Assembly: GCA_028683385.1 (NCBI GenBank)
Contig: JAQUIJ010000019.1
Location: 49,414 to 113,413, forward strand
Direction of reading: 5' to 3'
DNA from: Prolixibacteraceae bacterium
GTDB lineage: Bacteria; Bacteroidota; Bacteroidia; Bacteroidales; Prolixibacteraceae
DNA length: 64,000 nucleotides
Shown here: one piece after another, positions 35,014 to 44,410 of the stretch
Position numbering within the stretch: the stretch's first letter is position 1
Layout: each line of letters opens with the position of its first letter
Translations under genes and position numbers: made by a program
The notes under the pieces: model-generated
Told to the model about the DNA's origin: nothing
What the model saw: only the letters and a program-made list of their open reading frames with translations
The model's database searches: none

Positions 35014-35925
35014 ATGAAAGTAAACAACATTTTGGAAACCATCGGGAACAGTCCTTTGGTACGAATCAACAACCTGTATCCTGAAGGATACGAAGTCTAT
35101 GTAAAAGTAGAAAAAACGAATCCAGGCGGCAGTATTAAAGACCGCATCGCTCTTTCGATGGTCGAGGATGCCGAAGCAAAAGGAATCTTGAGACATGGAA
35201 GTGTTCTGATTGAACCAACTTCAGGAAATACCGGAATTGGATTGGCCTTGGTTGCAGCAGTTAAAAAGTACAAACTGATTTTGGTTATGCCTGAATCGAT
35301 GAGTATTGAACGCCGTAGAATCCTTACTGCATACGGAGCAGAACTGGTTTTAACACCACGTGAATTGGGAATGAAAGGCGCTATTGCCAAAGCAAACGAT
35401 TTGGCCGCCGAAACGCCCGATGCCTGGATTCCTTCTCAATTCGATAATTCGTCCAACATCGAAGCTCACAAACAAAATACTGCAAAAGAAATCCTGGCTG
35501 ATTTTCCGGAAGGATTCGACTACCTGATAACCGGAGTTGGAACAGGCGGACACATTACCGGAGTAAGCGAAGTATTAAAACAGAAATTTCCAAACCTGAA
35601 AACATTTGCTGTTGAGCCCGCATTGTCGCCTGTAATCAGTGGCGGAAATCCTGGCCCTCACCCAATCCAGGGAATTGGCGCCGGTTTTATTCCGGTAAAC
35701 CTGCACACACAAGCTATTGATGGAACCATTCAGATTTCGAAAGACGAAGCTTTTGATTATGCCCGTCGTGCTGCGAAAGAAGAAGGTTTGTTCGTTGGAA
35801 TTTCGTCAGGCGCTTCATTGGCTGCAGTTGCCAAAAAGATTGCAGAACTTCCTGTCGGTTCTAAAATCCTTACTTTCGCCTACGATACCGGCGAACGTTA
35901 TTTATCGATTGAAGGATTGTTTTAA
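35014..35925 (+). CDS. cysK: Cysteine synthase A (O-acetylserine sulfhydrylase)
   Basis: The ATG at 35014 gives the family N-terminus ([17 protein letters not shown]); the frame is open nine codons further but without a good start. 303 residues, the usual length. PLP lysine lies in [14 protein letters not shown], the substrate loop is [11 protein letters not shown], the phosphate-binding loop [13 protein letters not shown], and the late [11 protein letters not shown] is present. It makes cysteine from O-acetylserine and sulfide in the cytoplasm. It follows a Cys-codon leader and terminator, implying regulation by cysteine supply at the level of transcription termination. It is followed by its own terminator and is a single-gene unit. 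Confidence 0.95.
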   Translation: MKVNNILETIGNSPLVRINNLYPEGYEVYVKVEKTNPGGSIKDRIALSMVEDAEAKGILRHGSVLIEPTSGNTGIGLALVAAVKKYKLILVMPESMSIERRRILTAYGAELVLTPRELGMKGAIAKANDLAAETPDAWIPSQFDNSSNIEAHKQNTAKEILADFPEGFDYLITGVGTGGHITGVSEVLKQKFPNLKTFAVEPALSPVISGGNPGPHPIQGIGAGFIPVNLHTQAIDGTIQISKDEAFDYARRAAKEEGLFVGISSGASLAAVAKKIAELPVGSKILTFAYDTGERYLSIEGLF

Positions 35926-35948
35926 TATTCAATCAAATTATAAAATAC

Positions 35949-35974
35949 AAAAGGCTGGTTTTACCGGCCTTTTT
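35949..35974 (+). terminator. Intrinsic terminator after cysK
   Basis: AAAAGGCTGGT and ACCGGCCTTTT form an 11-pair stem with one T-G wobble and a three-base loop, followed by a short T-run. It starts 24 bases after the cysK stop. Confidence 0.85.
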
Positions 35975-36068
35975 GTTTGTAATGAAAATGCGGAAAATTC
36001 AATTTCAATCTTGCGCATTCTTAATATGAAATACTAACTTCGTTAGCATAAAATACTCATTGCTTAAA

Positions 36069-36989
36069 ATGAACAATCGAATTGCCGTCATCGACCTCGG
36101 AACCAACACCTGCAACTTACTAATCGCAGAATATCAGGATAAATCCTACGAAATTCTATATCAGGGGAAAGAGGTCGTAAAGCTTGGCAAAAACGGCATC
36201 GACAAAAACAGGCTAACTGAAGATGGATTGAACCGGGCTATTTTGGCTATCCTCAAACATCAGGAGCAAATCAGTAAATTCAATGTTTCTGAAGTAGTAA
36301 TAATCGCCACTTCAGCGATCAGAGAAGCCATTAACAAAGAATGGTTTCAGCAACAAGTTAAGGAGAATACGGGTCTTGAACTGCAAATTATTTCCGGAGA
36401 AAAGGAAGCTCAATTGATATTCGATGGAGTGAAACTGGCTTTTGATGAAATTGACGACCATTCACTTATTCTGGATATTGGCGGCGGAAGCAATGAGTTT
36501 ATCCTGACCCAAAGCAATAAGCCCATCTGGAAACAAAGTTTTCCGTTGGGAATGGCTCGGATCATCGAACAAATACCTCCCTCCAACCCTATCACATCAG
36601 AAGAAATCGGGCAAATCAACGACTGGTTTAGCAGTCGGCTGGAGTCGCTTTGGCAACAGTTAAATAATATTCAAATCCCCTTATTGATAGGCTGTTCAGG
36701 AGCTTTCGACACATTGGCCGATATCATTGACCAAACCGATCCCGGAACAAAAACAAGGATTAAACAAGAAATTGCAGCAGACGACTTTACGCGGGTATAT
36801 GAAACTCTGATCCAATCAACAACTGCAGAAAGAACCGAAATGAAAGGAATGGAATCTATACGTATCGAGATGATTGTCCCTTCCGTTTTGTTTATTAAAC
36901 TGGTCATTGATCGTTTAAAAATCAGAAAAATTTACCAAACCGATTTTGCGCTGCGGGAAGGGGTTTTATACGAACGAATTTTCAGCTAA
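36069..36989 (+). CDS. Ppx/GppA-family phosphatase
   Basis: The ATG at 36069 is used; three codons upstream the frame begins with TTG. 306 residues, as in short exopolyphosphatase/guanosine pentaphosphatase proteins that lack the C-terminal HD-type domain. Motifs are AVIDLGTNTCNLLIAEY (phosphate 1), IIATSAIREAIN, ISGEKEAQLIFDGV, LILDIGGGSNEF (phosphate 2) and LLIGCSGAFDTLAD. It should hydrolyse polyphosphate or pppGpp in the cytosol. Short forms are common in Bacteroidota. It sits 34 bases upstream of the NtrC-like gene and could be co-transcribed with it. Confidence 0.85.
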   Translation: MNNRIAVIDLGTNTCNLLIAEYQDKSYEILYQGKEVVKLGKNGIDKNRLTEDGLNRAILAILKHQEQISKFNVSEVVIIATSAIREAINKEWFQQQVKENTGLELQIISGEKEAQLIFDGVKLAFDEIDDHSLILDIGGGSNEFILTQSNKPIWKQSFPLGMARIIEQIPPSNPITSEEIGQINDWFSSRLESLWQQLNNIQIPLLIGCSGAFDTLADIIDQTDPGTKTRIKQEIAADDFTRVYETLIQSTTAERTEMKGMESIRIEMIVPSVLFIKLVIDRLKIRKIYQTDFALREGVLYERIFS

Positions 36990-37023
36990 ATTCGGGCAAT
37001 AATTTTCAGTAAAAAACAGAAGC

Positions 37024-38187
37024 ATGTCAAGAATATTAGTCATTGATGACGAACGCAGCATTCGCAACACTTTAAAAGACATTTTAGAATTCGAAAAATA
37101 TACGGTTGAACTGGCCGAAGATGGGTTTAAAGCCTTGGAACTACTGCAAACCAAGGACTTTGATGTAATTTTATGTGACATCAAAATGCCGGGAATGGAT
37201 GGCATTGAAGTATTGCAGAAGGTTGAAGAATTGAAGCCAGACATCCCCGTGGTGATGATTTCGGGACACGGAAATATCGACACTGCGGTTGAATCAATCA
37301 AGAAAGGTGCGTTCGACTTTATCGAAAAACCGCTCGATCTGAACCGATTACTCATCACCTTGCGCAATGCAATGGATAAATCGACGCTCATTACCGAGAC
37401 CAAAGTATTGAGAAAAAAAGTCAACAAACGATTTGATATTGTCGGGAACTCGGCTTCCATCCAAAAGGTTAAAGACATGGTCGACCGCGTTGCCGCTACC
37501 GATGCACGTGTTTTAATTACCGGATCGAACGGTACTGGGAAAGAATTGGTTGCACGCCAGCTACACGAAAAAAGCAACCGTGTTGAAGGTCCGTTTATTG
37601 AAGTAAACTGCGCAGCTATTCCATCGGAATTAATTGAAAGTGAATTATTTGGTCATGAAAAAGGAGCTTTTACTTCAGCAATAAAACAGCGAAAAGGGAA
37701 ATTTGAACAGGCAACCGGAGGAACCATCTTTCTGGACGAAATCGGCGATATGAGTCTTCCAGCGCAGGCAAAGGTTTTGAGGGCTTTGCAAGAAAGCATT
37801 ATTACCCGCGTAGGAGGCGATGCCCAAATTAAAGTCGATGTTCGGGTTATAGCTGCAACCAATAAAAACCTTGCCCACGAAATTGAAGTGAATAATTTTC
37901 GCGAAGATTTGTACCATCGCTTGAGTGTCATTCTGATCCATGTTCCGGACTTGAACGACCGCATTGAAGACATTCCGGTATTGTGTGAATATTTCATCGA
38001 CCTGATTTGTACCGAATATGGCATACCTCAAAAATCGATTGAAGCTGACGCCATTAGCGAGCTGCAAAAGATGCGGTGGACGGGTAACATCCGTGAATTC
38101 CGCAATGTGGTTGAACGATTGATTATTTTATGCGATAAAGTAATTACCCGCGAAGATGTTTTGAATTATGCTGTTCCCCGTTACTAA
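37024..38187 (+). CDS. NtrC-type response regulator without DNA-binding domain
   Basis: 387 residues. The receiver domain (1-120) has the phosphoacceptor Asp52 in LCDIKMPGMDG and Lys102 in EKPLDL. The sigma-54 AAA+ domain (about 140-385) has Walker A GSNGTGKE (167-174), Walker B GGTIFLDEIGD (232-241) and the sensor-II GNIREFRN (354-361). The sigma-54-contact loop reads GAFTSA (214-219) instead of GAFTGA. The protein ends ten residues after the AAA+ fold, with no Fis-type HTH. Such truncated forms can act from solution on sigma-54 holoenzyme. No histidine kinase gene is next to it. It follows the phosphatase gene. Confidence 0.9.
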   Translation: MSRILVIDDERSIRNTLKDILEFEKYTVELAEDGFKALELLQTKDFDVILCDIKMPGMDGIEVLQKVEELKPDIPVVMISGHGNIDTAVESIKKGAFDFIEKPLDLNRLLITLRNAMDKSTLITETKVLRKKVNKRFDIVGNSASIQKVKDMVDRVAATDARVLITGSNGTGKELVARQLHEKSNRVEGPFIEVNCAAIPSELIESELFGHEKGAFTSAIKQRKGKFEQATGGTIFLDEIGDMSLPAQAKVLRALQESIITRVGGDAQIKVDVRVIAATNKNLAHEIEVNNFREDLYHRLSVILIHVPDLNDRIEDIPVLCEYFIDLICTEYGIPQKSIEADAISELQKMRWTGNIREFRNVVERLIILCDKVITREDVLNYAVPRY

Positions 38188-38345
38188 AATAATTTTCGGT
38201 AATCATTCTTTCGGCAAATCCAATAAAAAGCGAAGTGAGTTTGCATGGTAATAATTCCAGTATTATTACTATCCGGAAAACAAGTCAATAATATCAATTG
38301 TTATAAACTCGTGACTGCCAAAAACAGTAGAAAAGAAATTGATAT

Positions 38346-38435
38346 AAACTCTGATTGCGGATAGTTTGCGTTATGTCATGGCGTGCTGAAATTTTAAATC
38401 TATTTTGATTTTTCGCTATCTGTTAATCAGAGTTT
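38346..38435. repeat. Long inverted repeat between convergent genes
   Basis: AAACTCTGATT (38346-38356) and AATCAGAGTTT (38425-38435) pair exactly, with a further ATAG/CTAT pair inside, over a roughly 60-base loop; a T-run follows the right arm. It lies in the 258 bases between the NtrC-like gene and the methyltransferase. It could be a terminator with a large loop, a MITE-type element or a small RNA fold. Confidence 0.5.
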
Positions 38436-38445
38436 TTTATTGAAT

Positions 38446-39168
38446 CTATTCAATGATTTTTAAATATTCCAATGCATTTTCAATTCTGGGTTTCGAGCAT
38501 TCGTAAAACCGGTAAAAAGCAATCTTCCTGCTTATTCCAAAACACGAACATTTAATTTCACCATAGAAATACTTCAATACCTCCTCTATTTCATCGGCGG
38601 TATTCACATGCTCATGATTCATTAAAACGCTATAATCCAAACCGTATTTGAGTTTGAACTCGATGCCGGTCGTTAATTTATATCCCAATTTCCAGAGGAA
38701 AGTACCTTCATTGGGAATTGACACCCGTAATGTACCACTATCGTTAAGAAGTAGGCATGTTTTAGCAACAACTTTAGGCAAATCTGTAATATGCTCGAAT
38801 GTTGCAACGGATGTTATTCGGTCGTATCTATTCGAAACATCAATATCATCAATATCCTGAAATACCCGGCTGACATGATCTTTGAATTTTGAATTGATGT
38901 AAAGTTCAGAAAATGGTTCGATGATGTCGTACGGTTTTGTATTTTCATACATCAATTGATTTAGGGTACCTGCACCAATTTCCAATGTTGATTGATCATG
39001 AATTCCAACGACATCTTTGGCAACTTTTCGATGTAGCCACGCTTCCATCTTTTGAGCCAAAGACGATGCAGAAGTTGACCCTTCACGATTATTTTTATAA
39101 TGTTCAGAATAAATTTTCTGAAATTCAGGAGATAATACTGTTCGTTCTTTGGGAAAGTTTTCAAACAT
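38446..39168 (-). CDS. Class I SAM-dependent methyltransferase
   Basis: 240 residues. The Rossmann start STLEIGAGTLNQLMYE (near 80) provides motif I with a GAG core, and the post-I acidic residue is in YDIIEPFSEL. YDRITSVATFEHITDLPKVVAKTCLLLNDSGTLRVSIPNEG is the middle of the domain (shown in parts: SVATFEHI and LLNDSGTLRVSIPNEG). The rest is typical of the small-molecule/glycan branch of the family. Its AT-rich sequence matches that of the two genes to the right rather than the housekeeping genes to the left. It is divergent from the GT-C gene at 39575. The target of methylation is unknown, a surface glycan being possible. Confidence 0.8.
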   Translation of the reverse strand: MFENFPKERTVLSPEFQKIYSEHYKNNREGSTSASSLAQKMEAWLHRKVAKDVVGIHDQSTLEIGAGTLNQLMYENTKPYDIIEPFSELYINSKFKDHVSRVFQDIDDIDVSNRYDRITSVATFEHITDLPKVVAKTCLLLNDSGTLRVSIPNEGTFLWKLGYKLTTGIEFKLKYGLDYSVLMNHEHVNTADEIEEVLKYFYGEIKCSCFGISRKIAFYRFYECSKPRIENALEYLKIIE

Positions 39169-39574
39169 CGGTTTATATGTTTAGATATAAAATTAGCACA
39201 ACACGCTCAAATATGATGTCGCAAGATAAGAAGGAAACAGCGTTAGACTTCAAAAACCATCCAAAAGATTAGGCTATGTCAACGATAATATTGAGAATGA
39301 ACATCTGTAAAAATCAAAATTTATCAAAACATTTATTTTAAAGTTGTTTTTACTTTCACCCACTATTAAAAGACGGAATAGAGCTACCTTTACTACATGA
39401 ACATTAAAAGTCTGTTGAAGAAAATCAAATCTGAGACTTAGGCAATATTTAATGATCTGATGCGTAATTATATGAGTATAAATCATTGCAAAAAACGAAC
39501 ACCAATTCTTTTTACAATTCTGCACGAAATGAGTCAATTTGCTTTAGAAAAATCTCATTAATGAATGTATATTC
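39169..39574. other. 406-base AT-rich divergent spacer
   Basis: A minus-strand open frame of 87 codons at 39274-39537 has no recognisable domain, a poor composition and no neighbours that would support it, so I do not call it. No promoter with a full TAnnTTTG match was identified by eye. The base composition is clearly lower in GC than the housekeeping region to the left, as expected for transferred surface-polysaccharide DNA. Confidence 0.5.
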
Positions 39575-41191
39575 ATGAACAAGTTTAAACTTCCACAACC
39601 GGGATTCTATAAGAAACTTATTCCTATTAGCCTGTTTCTGATCATTTCTGTCGGGTTATTTTATCTGATGGGTTATGAGGAAGTAGCAACTAAGGGACCA
39701 TTTTCAAGACATATGTACAGACAAAGTGATAGTTATGCTTTCGCTTTAAATTATTACTATGAAAACAACAAGCTTCTCGAGCCATCGGTATTATTTGAAT
39801 TAGAAGACAAAGGAGGCAAAACAGTTAGTGAGTTTCCTGTTTTATATTATTTCTCAGCAAAAATATGGAAGTTTACAGGCATAAATCCAGTTGTTCCCCG
39901 ATTAATGAATTTAATTATCCTGTTTGTCGGGTTGTTCTATTTATACAAACTTTCATACGAGATACTCCGAGATCACTTCTGGTCATTTCTGGTTAGTCTC
40001 TTCATGTTTTCATCACCACTTCTGGGCTATTATGGTTTTAATTTTATTCCGAACATTCCTGCGCTTGGGTTTGCTCTCATAGCAACCTATTATTATTACA
40101 AATACCATACGTCATCAAAAGTTCATTTTCTAATTCTGGCAACACTACTATTCGCTTTTGGAGCATTACTGAAAATTTCGAGCCTTTTCGCTTTTCTAAC
40201 CATAAATGCAGTTTTCTTTCTTCAGAATATTCGCAAGATTAAGCAGAAGAGAAAAGCACTACTAATGCAATTGGGTTCTATCGCTTTTGTATTTGCTCTG
40301 GTATTCTCGTGGTATATTTTTTCCAAACACTATAATGCGAGAAATGCAGACGGATTATTCCGTCAGGATATTATCCCAATATGGAATTTAAGTTCAGAGC
40401 ACATTCATAAAATATTAGATGTTGTCTACGCAAATACAATTATCTATTTCTTGAATCCTTTCGCTCTAATTTTATTAGGGGGTCTTTTAGTCACTTCCTT
40501 TGCCCTTTGGAGAAAAACGAACACAACCCTCCTTTTAATGACATCAATACTGTTTTTTGGTATTGTGGTATTTATTCTTCTGTTCTTTGAAGCAATGGAT
40601 GCTCATGAGTATTTTTTAATAGATGCAACAGTCATTATACCAGCTATTACCATTACTTTTTTAACAACGTTAAGAGGTTTGTCGTTTAAAGTGTTCAATT
40701 CTATAATAACAAAAACTCTGGCATTCATTTTATTAGGTTTATCTCTAAACTACAGTGTAGTAATAACCAGAGATCACTTTAACCCTAAAGATAAATTGGT
40801 TACACATAATTTCCCGTTACCTAAACAAATACAAGATTATTGGGACTACTGCTATTGGGATTGGGAGCTTCATCGGGGAAAATTTGAAGGAATTACTCCA
40901 TACATCCGCAGTTTGGGCATAAAATTCGACGACAAAGTCATTTCCATTCCTGATGAATCACCAAACATAACACTGACCTTATTGCAACAGAAAGGATTTA
41001 CCGATTATCATTACTGGAATAATTATGAAGGAGTAATAAGGACTGAACGCAAAATTGAACTTGGAGCCAAATATCTGATCGTTCAAGGCGATGAAAACCT
41101 GCTTCGCGACGATGTTGCCCCTTTTATCAGCAACCAAATTGGTGAATACAACGGAATAAAAATTTACAGTTTAACAAATAGGAATCAATAA
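39575..41191 (+). CDS. GT-C type membrane glycosyltransferase (ArnT/PMT-like)
   Basis: 538 residues with about eleven hydrophobic segments. The first loop contains RHMYRQSDSYAFALNYYYE, with the acidic residue expected in the GT-C first loop, and the helical part includes YGFNFIPNIPALGFALIATYYYYK. A C-terminal soluble piece (about 395-538) lies outside the membrane. GT-C enzymes use polyprenyl-phosphate sugars in the periplasm to decorate glycans, lipids or proteins. The donor and acceptor here cannot be read. The next gene starts 1 base after its stop, a lipoprotein, so they share a transcript. Confidence 0.8.
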   Translation: MNKFKLPQPGFYKKLIPISLFLIISVGLFYLMGYEEVATKGPFSRHMYRQSDSYAFALNYYYENNKLLEPSVLFELEDKGGKTVSEFPVLYYFSAKIWKFTGINPVVPRLMNLIILFVGLFYLYKLSYEILRDHFWSFLVSLFMFSSPLLGYYGFNFIPNIPALGFALIATYYYYKYHTSSKVHFLILATLLFAFGALLKISSLFAFLTINAVFFLQNIRKIKQKRKALLMQLGSIAFVFALVFSWYIFSKHYNARNADGLFRQDIIPIWNLSSEHIHKILDVVYANTIIYFLNPFALILLGGLLVTSFALWRKTNTTLLLMTSILFFGIVVFILLFFEAMDAHEYFLIDATVIIPAITITFLTTLRGLSFKVFNSIITKTLAFILLGLSLNYSVVITRDHFNPKDKLVTHNFPLPKQIQDYWDYCYWDWELHRGKFEGITPYIRSLGIKFDDKVISIPDESPNITLTLLQQKGFTDYHYWNNYEGVIRTERKIELGAKYLIVQGDENLLRDDVAPFISNQIGEYNGIKIYSLTNRNQ

Positions 41192-41192
41192 A

Positions 41193-41882
41193 ATGAAAAA
41201 AAAGATTGTTCTGTATATTCTCTTTCTTGGTATTATATGCCTTACTGACTGTAAGAAACATGATAACGAAGCATCGTGTTCTTTCGATCATAAAAAATGG
41301 ACATTCATTGAGGCTGGAAATAGCTCAAATGCAATCAGCTTGGAGACAAACGATACAATTGACCAGATTCACAACAATCTAGCGCTTGATATTAACAATG
41401 ATTCAAACATGGATATGGAATTAATTTCAGAGCGTGAATGGTTTCTTGGTCAATCAAAATTCAATATTAATGGTCGGGTAAAGACATTTAAAAATTGTGA
41501 AATACTGGTTGATACAACTTTACAAAAAATTATAAAAACGGTTGATTATCATTATCCTGACACATCATTTCACTATACCTCTACAATTTATTCTAAAGTA
41601 CAAACTCCAAAAATCTTGGAATACGGCAACAAAATAGGTAATAACGGAATATGGCAAAATGATGAATACGGATTGTATTTTTCTTATTCAAAAGATAAAG
41701 TTATTTCGATTAATTCGCCATACTATGAATTCGAAAATAAATATTACGATGGTTGGGGTAATTTGGCTAACAAGTATCTTGGATTCCGCATCTTTATAGA
41801 ACAAGATACGCTATATGGTTGGGTGAAAATAAATATCAAACCTTATAATTGGATTAATATCGAAGAAATTTCATACCGGTAA
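41193..41882 (+). CDS. Hypothetical lipoprotein
   Basis: 229 residues. The N-terminus is a hydrophobic signal (IVLYILFLGIICLTDCKK) with a candidate lipidated cysteine near residue 21; the residue before it is Asp, an unusual lipobox. The rest is beta-rich, with repeated N/D-rich loops and a WVKINIKPYNWINIEEI end, and shows no recognised domain. It begins 1 base after the GT-C gene stop, so it is probably expressed with it and may be a partner on the cell surface or simply a hitch-hiker. The function is unknown. Confidence 0.6.
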   Translation: MKKKIVLYILFLGIICLTDCKKHDNEASCSFDHKKWTFIEAGNSSNAISLETNDTIDQIHNNLALDINNDSNMDMELISEREWFLGQSKFNINGRVKTFKNCEILVDTTLQKIIKTVDYHYPDTSFHYTSTIYSKVQTPKILEYGNKIGNNGIWQNDEYGLYFSYSKDKVISINSPYYEFENKYYDGWGNLANKYLGFRIFIEQDTLYGWVKINIKPYNWINIEEISYR

Positions 41883-41932
41883 AATCTGGATTTCAGCAGC
41901 GGGCAAAAAAAAGAAAGCAAAATGATGATTAG

Positions 41933-44143
41933 TTATTGGTGTTTCTTCCGAATCATCAAATCATCAACCACAAGTTGAAAATGCTTTAAATCTTCATTCC
42001 GTACAGAAAGCATCACCCGATCGCTGGCTGTTTTTAATACAAAAGGAATGCGAATGCGCATCCAACCGTCCTTGAGAGAACAGAAGTATCGCTGAAACTG
42101 ATCGTATTTATAATTGACAGTATGATCACCATCTTTCTGCACAAATTCGAAATTGGAACGTGCAAACAAGTCTGTTTCAAACCCTTTTACCCAAAACAAA
42201 ATCTCACAGGTATCTCCCGGAAGTCCATGTAAGATTCTTTCATTCAAAAGGTTGTTCCAATTCTTCATCTCTCCTAAAAATGCGCCAGAACCTGCAAATG
42301 ATTCCTGAACCGGGTTGTTCTCAAATCCGTTGAAATACAAGGTTTGCGTCGAGTCAACTTTACCCTTATAGAGATCGCACATTTCGTTTTTAAACAATTT
42401 TTCACCCTTTACTGCAAGACTATCAAGCCCACTAATGGGAAGGTTGTACATCGAAAAATTTGGACCTTGCCAAACCAATGAAGCCTGACAAACCAGATTC
42501 TTTTCTGACGGAATTAGTTCGTTGCAATTATCGACCATGAGTAACAATGGCTTTTGATTAGGCAAGTCCTTTTCAATCCGATAAGGAGATACCGGAATGC
42601 AAGCCAACGCAAGACTTTTGTATGTTTGTGATATCGAAGTCCGGCTCAAAGCAACTCCCATCGAAGGTAACCCACTTTTTAACGACGCAATGAGCGACTG
42701 TCGCATCATGTCGCATTTGGATTCGAGCCACACATTTTCAGAACCAACATGAAAATAAGGTAAAGGCAATATTGCCTGATAATTTTCAGGATGAACCTTT
42801 GCCATCCATGCATTTTCAGGCATTAAATTGGCTGTGTCGTCAAGTTCAGGAATCCGGTTATTTAAACGCGGCGCATACTGATTTACATTTAAATAACCAT
42901 CATAAATAAGGAACACGAGAGCCAAAACGCCCAAAATCTTCATTCGGATACCACGCTTTATCAGGCTAAATATTCCGTAGAAAACAAGAATATTGATCAG
43001 GTAATAAAATAACCAGGAGAAGCGCGACAGCGCTCGCAATTGTTGAATTGGACCAAGATAATCAAGCAAAAACATCAAACCCATATTGAATGGAATACTG
43101 AACGAAAGCAGAAGTGAGGCCACTGATGCCCAAAAGAAAGTGGTTATCAAACTATTTTCAGACACTTTCCACCATAGCTGTTTTTTCCTGATCCGAATAA
43201 TCATTTGGTACACGCCGGCAATAAAACCAATTAATGCAACCAGGCCGATAAAGGCAAAAGCTTCCCATTCGTAATCGTATTTCATTCCGATTTGCTTCAG
43301 TATAGTAGCATATGGTTTATGCAAAGGCAAAAAAATCGTTGCCGGATGCGCCCGATAGGCAAAAAATCCCCAGGGATGGGTAGTTCGGTCGAAAACTGTA
43401 TTATTAGCTCCAACAATGAGTTGCACCAATATTAAGGGAAGTATCAACTGAATAAACACGTGAATTATCCATTGGTAACTACGGATGTTTATCTGCTTAT
43501 AATAAAGACTGAAACTCCAGTAAAAAAGGAATAAAAATCCAAAAAGGGCGAAAAAATACATATGCATTCCTGCAGCAAAAAAGGTAATGAATCCAATTAT
43601 AGCAGAAAGCCAATATGACTTGTTCCGATCGAACCTCATCAGTAACCAGATTAACAGGGGAAGCCACATAACATGACTGAGTGAAAAATGTCCTCCCAAA
43701 CGACCGATCTGCGGCGAAAGCATTGAAATACCAACCGATGCAATTGCGGCAAACCACCATGAAACTTTTAATTCATTAAAAATCAAATAAATAAAGATAG
43801 CAGCAAGCAAAATCGACAAAAGCATAAACAGGTTTATAATTCCTACAATGTATGGTCTGAAATCTATGCCTATTTTGCTTAGTATTTTTACCGGATTGGT
43901 AATCATGGGATGGCAATCGGCAAAAAAAACCATTTCGCCGTAAGGATAATTCTGAATATTTGATCTGAACAGGCTAGTGTCGGTTGAGAGATGATAAACT
44001 GATGCCGCATAAGATTTTAAACCATCGCCTCCTGCAGCAAAATAAACGTGATTGGGATCTTTCAACAGGGGACCGAAGAAAAGAAACAAAACGGCAATAC
44101 TTAAAACGAGGGTCAGTAAAATGCCCTTTCTGAAATCTTTCAT
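41933..44143 (-). CDS. Large GT-C-like membrane protein
   Basis: 736 residues with roughly eleven helices in the first 400 residues and a C-terminal extracytoplasmic part of about 300. The first loop reads FAAGGDGLKSYAASVYHL, with NYPYGE and FADCHPMITNP further on; this acidic Asp-Gly in the first periplasmic loop fits GT-C glycosyltransferases (DUF6311/DUF2079-like). The C-terminal end (about 640-736) is a beta domain (FARSNFEFVQKDG, LVVDDLMIRKK). It is AT-rich and converges with the lipoprotein gene. It probably adds sugars from a lipid carrier outside the inner membrane; the target is unknown. Confidence 0.65.
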   Translation of the reverse strand: MKDFRKGILLTLVLSIAVLFLFFGPLLKDPNHVYFAAGGDGLKSYAASVYHLSTDTSLFRSNIQNYPYGEMVFFADCHPMITNPVKILSKIGIDFRPYIVGIINLFMLLSILLAAIFIYLIFNELKVSWWFAAIASVGISMLSPQIGRLGGHFSLSHVMWLPLLIWLLMRFDRNKSYWLSAIIGFITFFAAGMHMYFFALFGFLFLFYWSFSLYYKQINIRSYQWIIHVFIQLILPLILVQLIVGANNTVFDRTTHPWGFFAYRAHPATIFLPLHKPYATILKQIGMKYDYEWEAFAFIGLVALIGFIAGVYQMIIRIRKKQLWWKVSENSLITTFFWASVASLLLSFSIPFNMGLMFLLDYLGPIQQLRALSRFSWLFYYLINILVFYGIFSLIKRGIRMKILGVLALVFLIYDGYLNVNQYAPRLNNRIPELDDTANLMPENAWMAKVHPENYQAILPLPYFHVGSENVWLESKCDMMRQSLIASLKSGLPSMGVALSRTSISQTYKSLALACIPVSPYRIEKDLPNQKPLLLMVDNCNELIPSEKNLVCQASLVWQGPNFSMYNLPISGLDSLAVKGEKLFKNEMCDLYKGKVDSTQTLYFNGFENNPVQESFAGSGAFLGEMKNWNNLLNERILHGLPGDTCEILFWVKGFETDLFARSNFEFVQKDGDHTVNYKYDQFQRYFCSLKDGWMRIRIPFVLKTASDRVMLSVRNEDLKHFQLVVDDLMIRKKHQ

Positions 44144-44231
44144 TCTTTGCGGGATTTTTGAAATACAATATAAAGCGTATCAAAGATAATTATCCGAATA
44201 AGTAATGGAAACATTCGATATTGATAAAACG

Positions 44232-44261
44232 AAAAAAGCCTCAATTTCTTGAAGCTTTTTT
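44232..44261 (-). terminator. Terminator of the tRNA-Asp transcript
   Basis: Third copy of the AAGCCTCA-loop-TGAAGCTT hairpin, flanked by A6 and T6. On the minus strand it begins 2 bases after the tRNA at 44263-44336 and ends in a T-run. Confidence 0.85.
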
Positions 44262-44262
44262 G

Positions 44263-44336
44263 CGGTGCGGACGGGACTCGAACCCGCGACCCTCGGCGTG
44301 ACAGGCCGATATTCTAACCGACTGAACTACCGCACC
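44263..44336 (-). tRNA. tRNA-Asp (GTC)
   Basis: The minus strand folds as a 74-base tRNA with acceptor arms GGTGCGG and CCGCACC, a D-arm containing AGTTCAGTCGGTTAGAAT, an anticodon loop CTGTCAC (anticodon GTC, aspartate) and a T-loop GGGTTCGAGTCCC. The 3' CCA is not encoded. It is the downstream one of two identical genes. Confidence 0.97.
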
Positions 44337-44410
44337 AATTTTCAGTATTTTTAAATTTTGTGGCTGGTTAAAACCACTTAATTCTTTTCGTAATGTAAAT
44401 TTTGAGAGGG

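Noticed and set aside
39274..39537. 87-codon open frame on the minus strand in an AT-rich spacer
   Set aside because: No domain, no signal or coding-like composition, no neighbour in an operon with it. It most likely is chance in AT-rich DNA.
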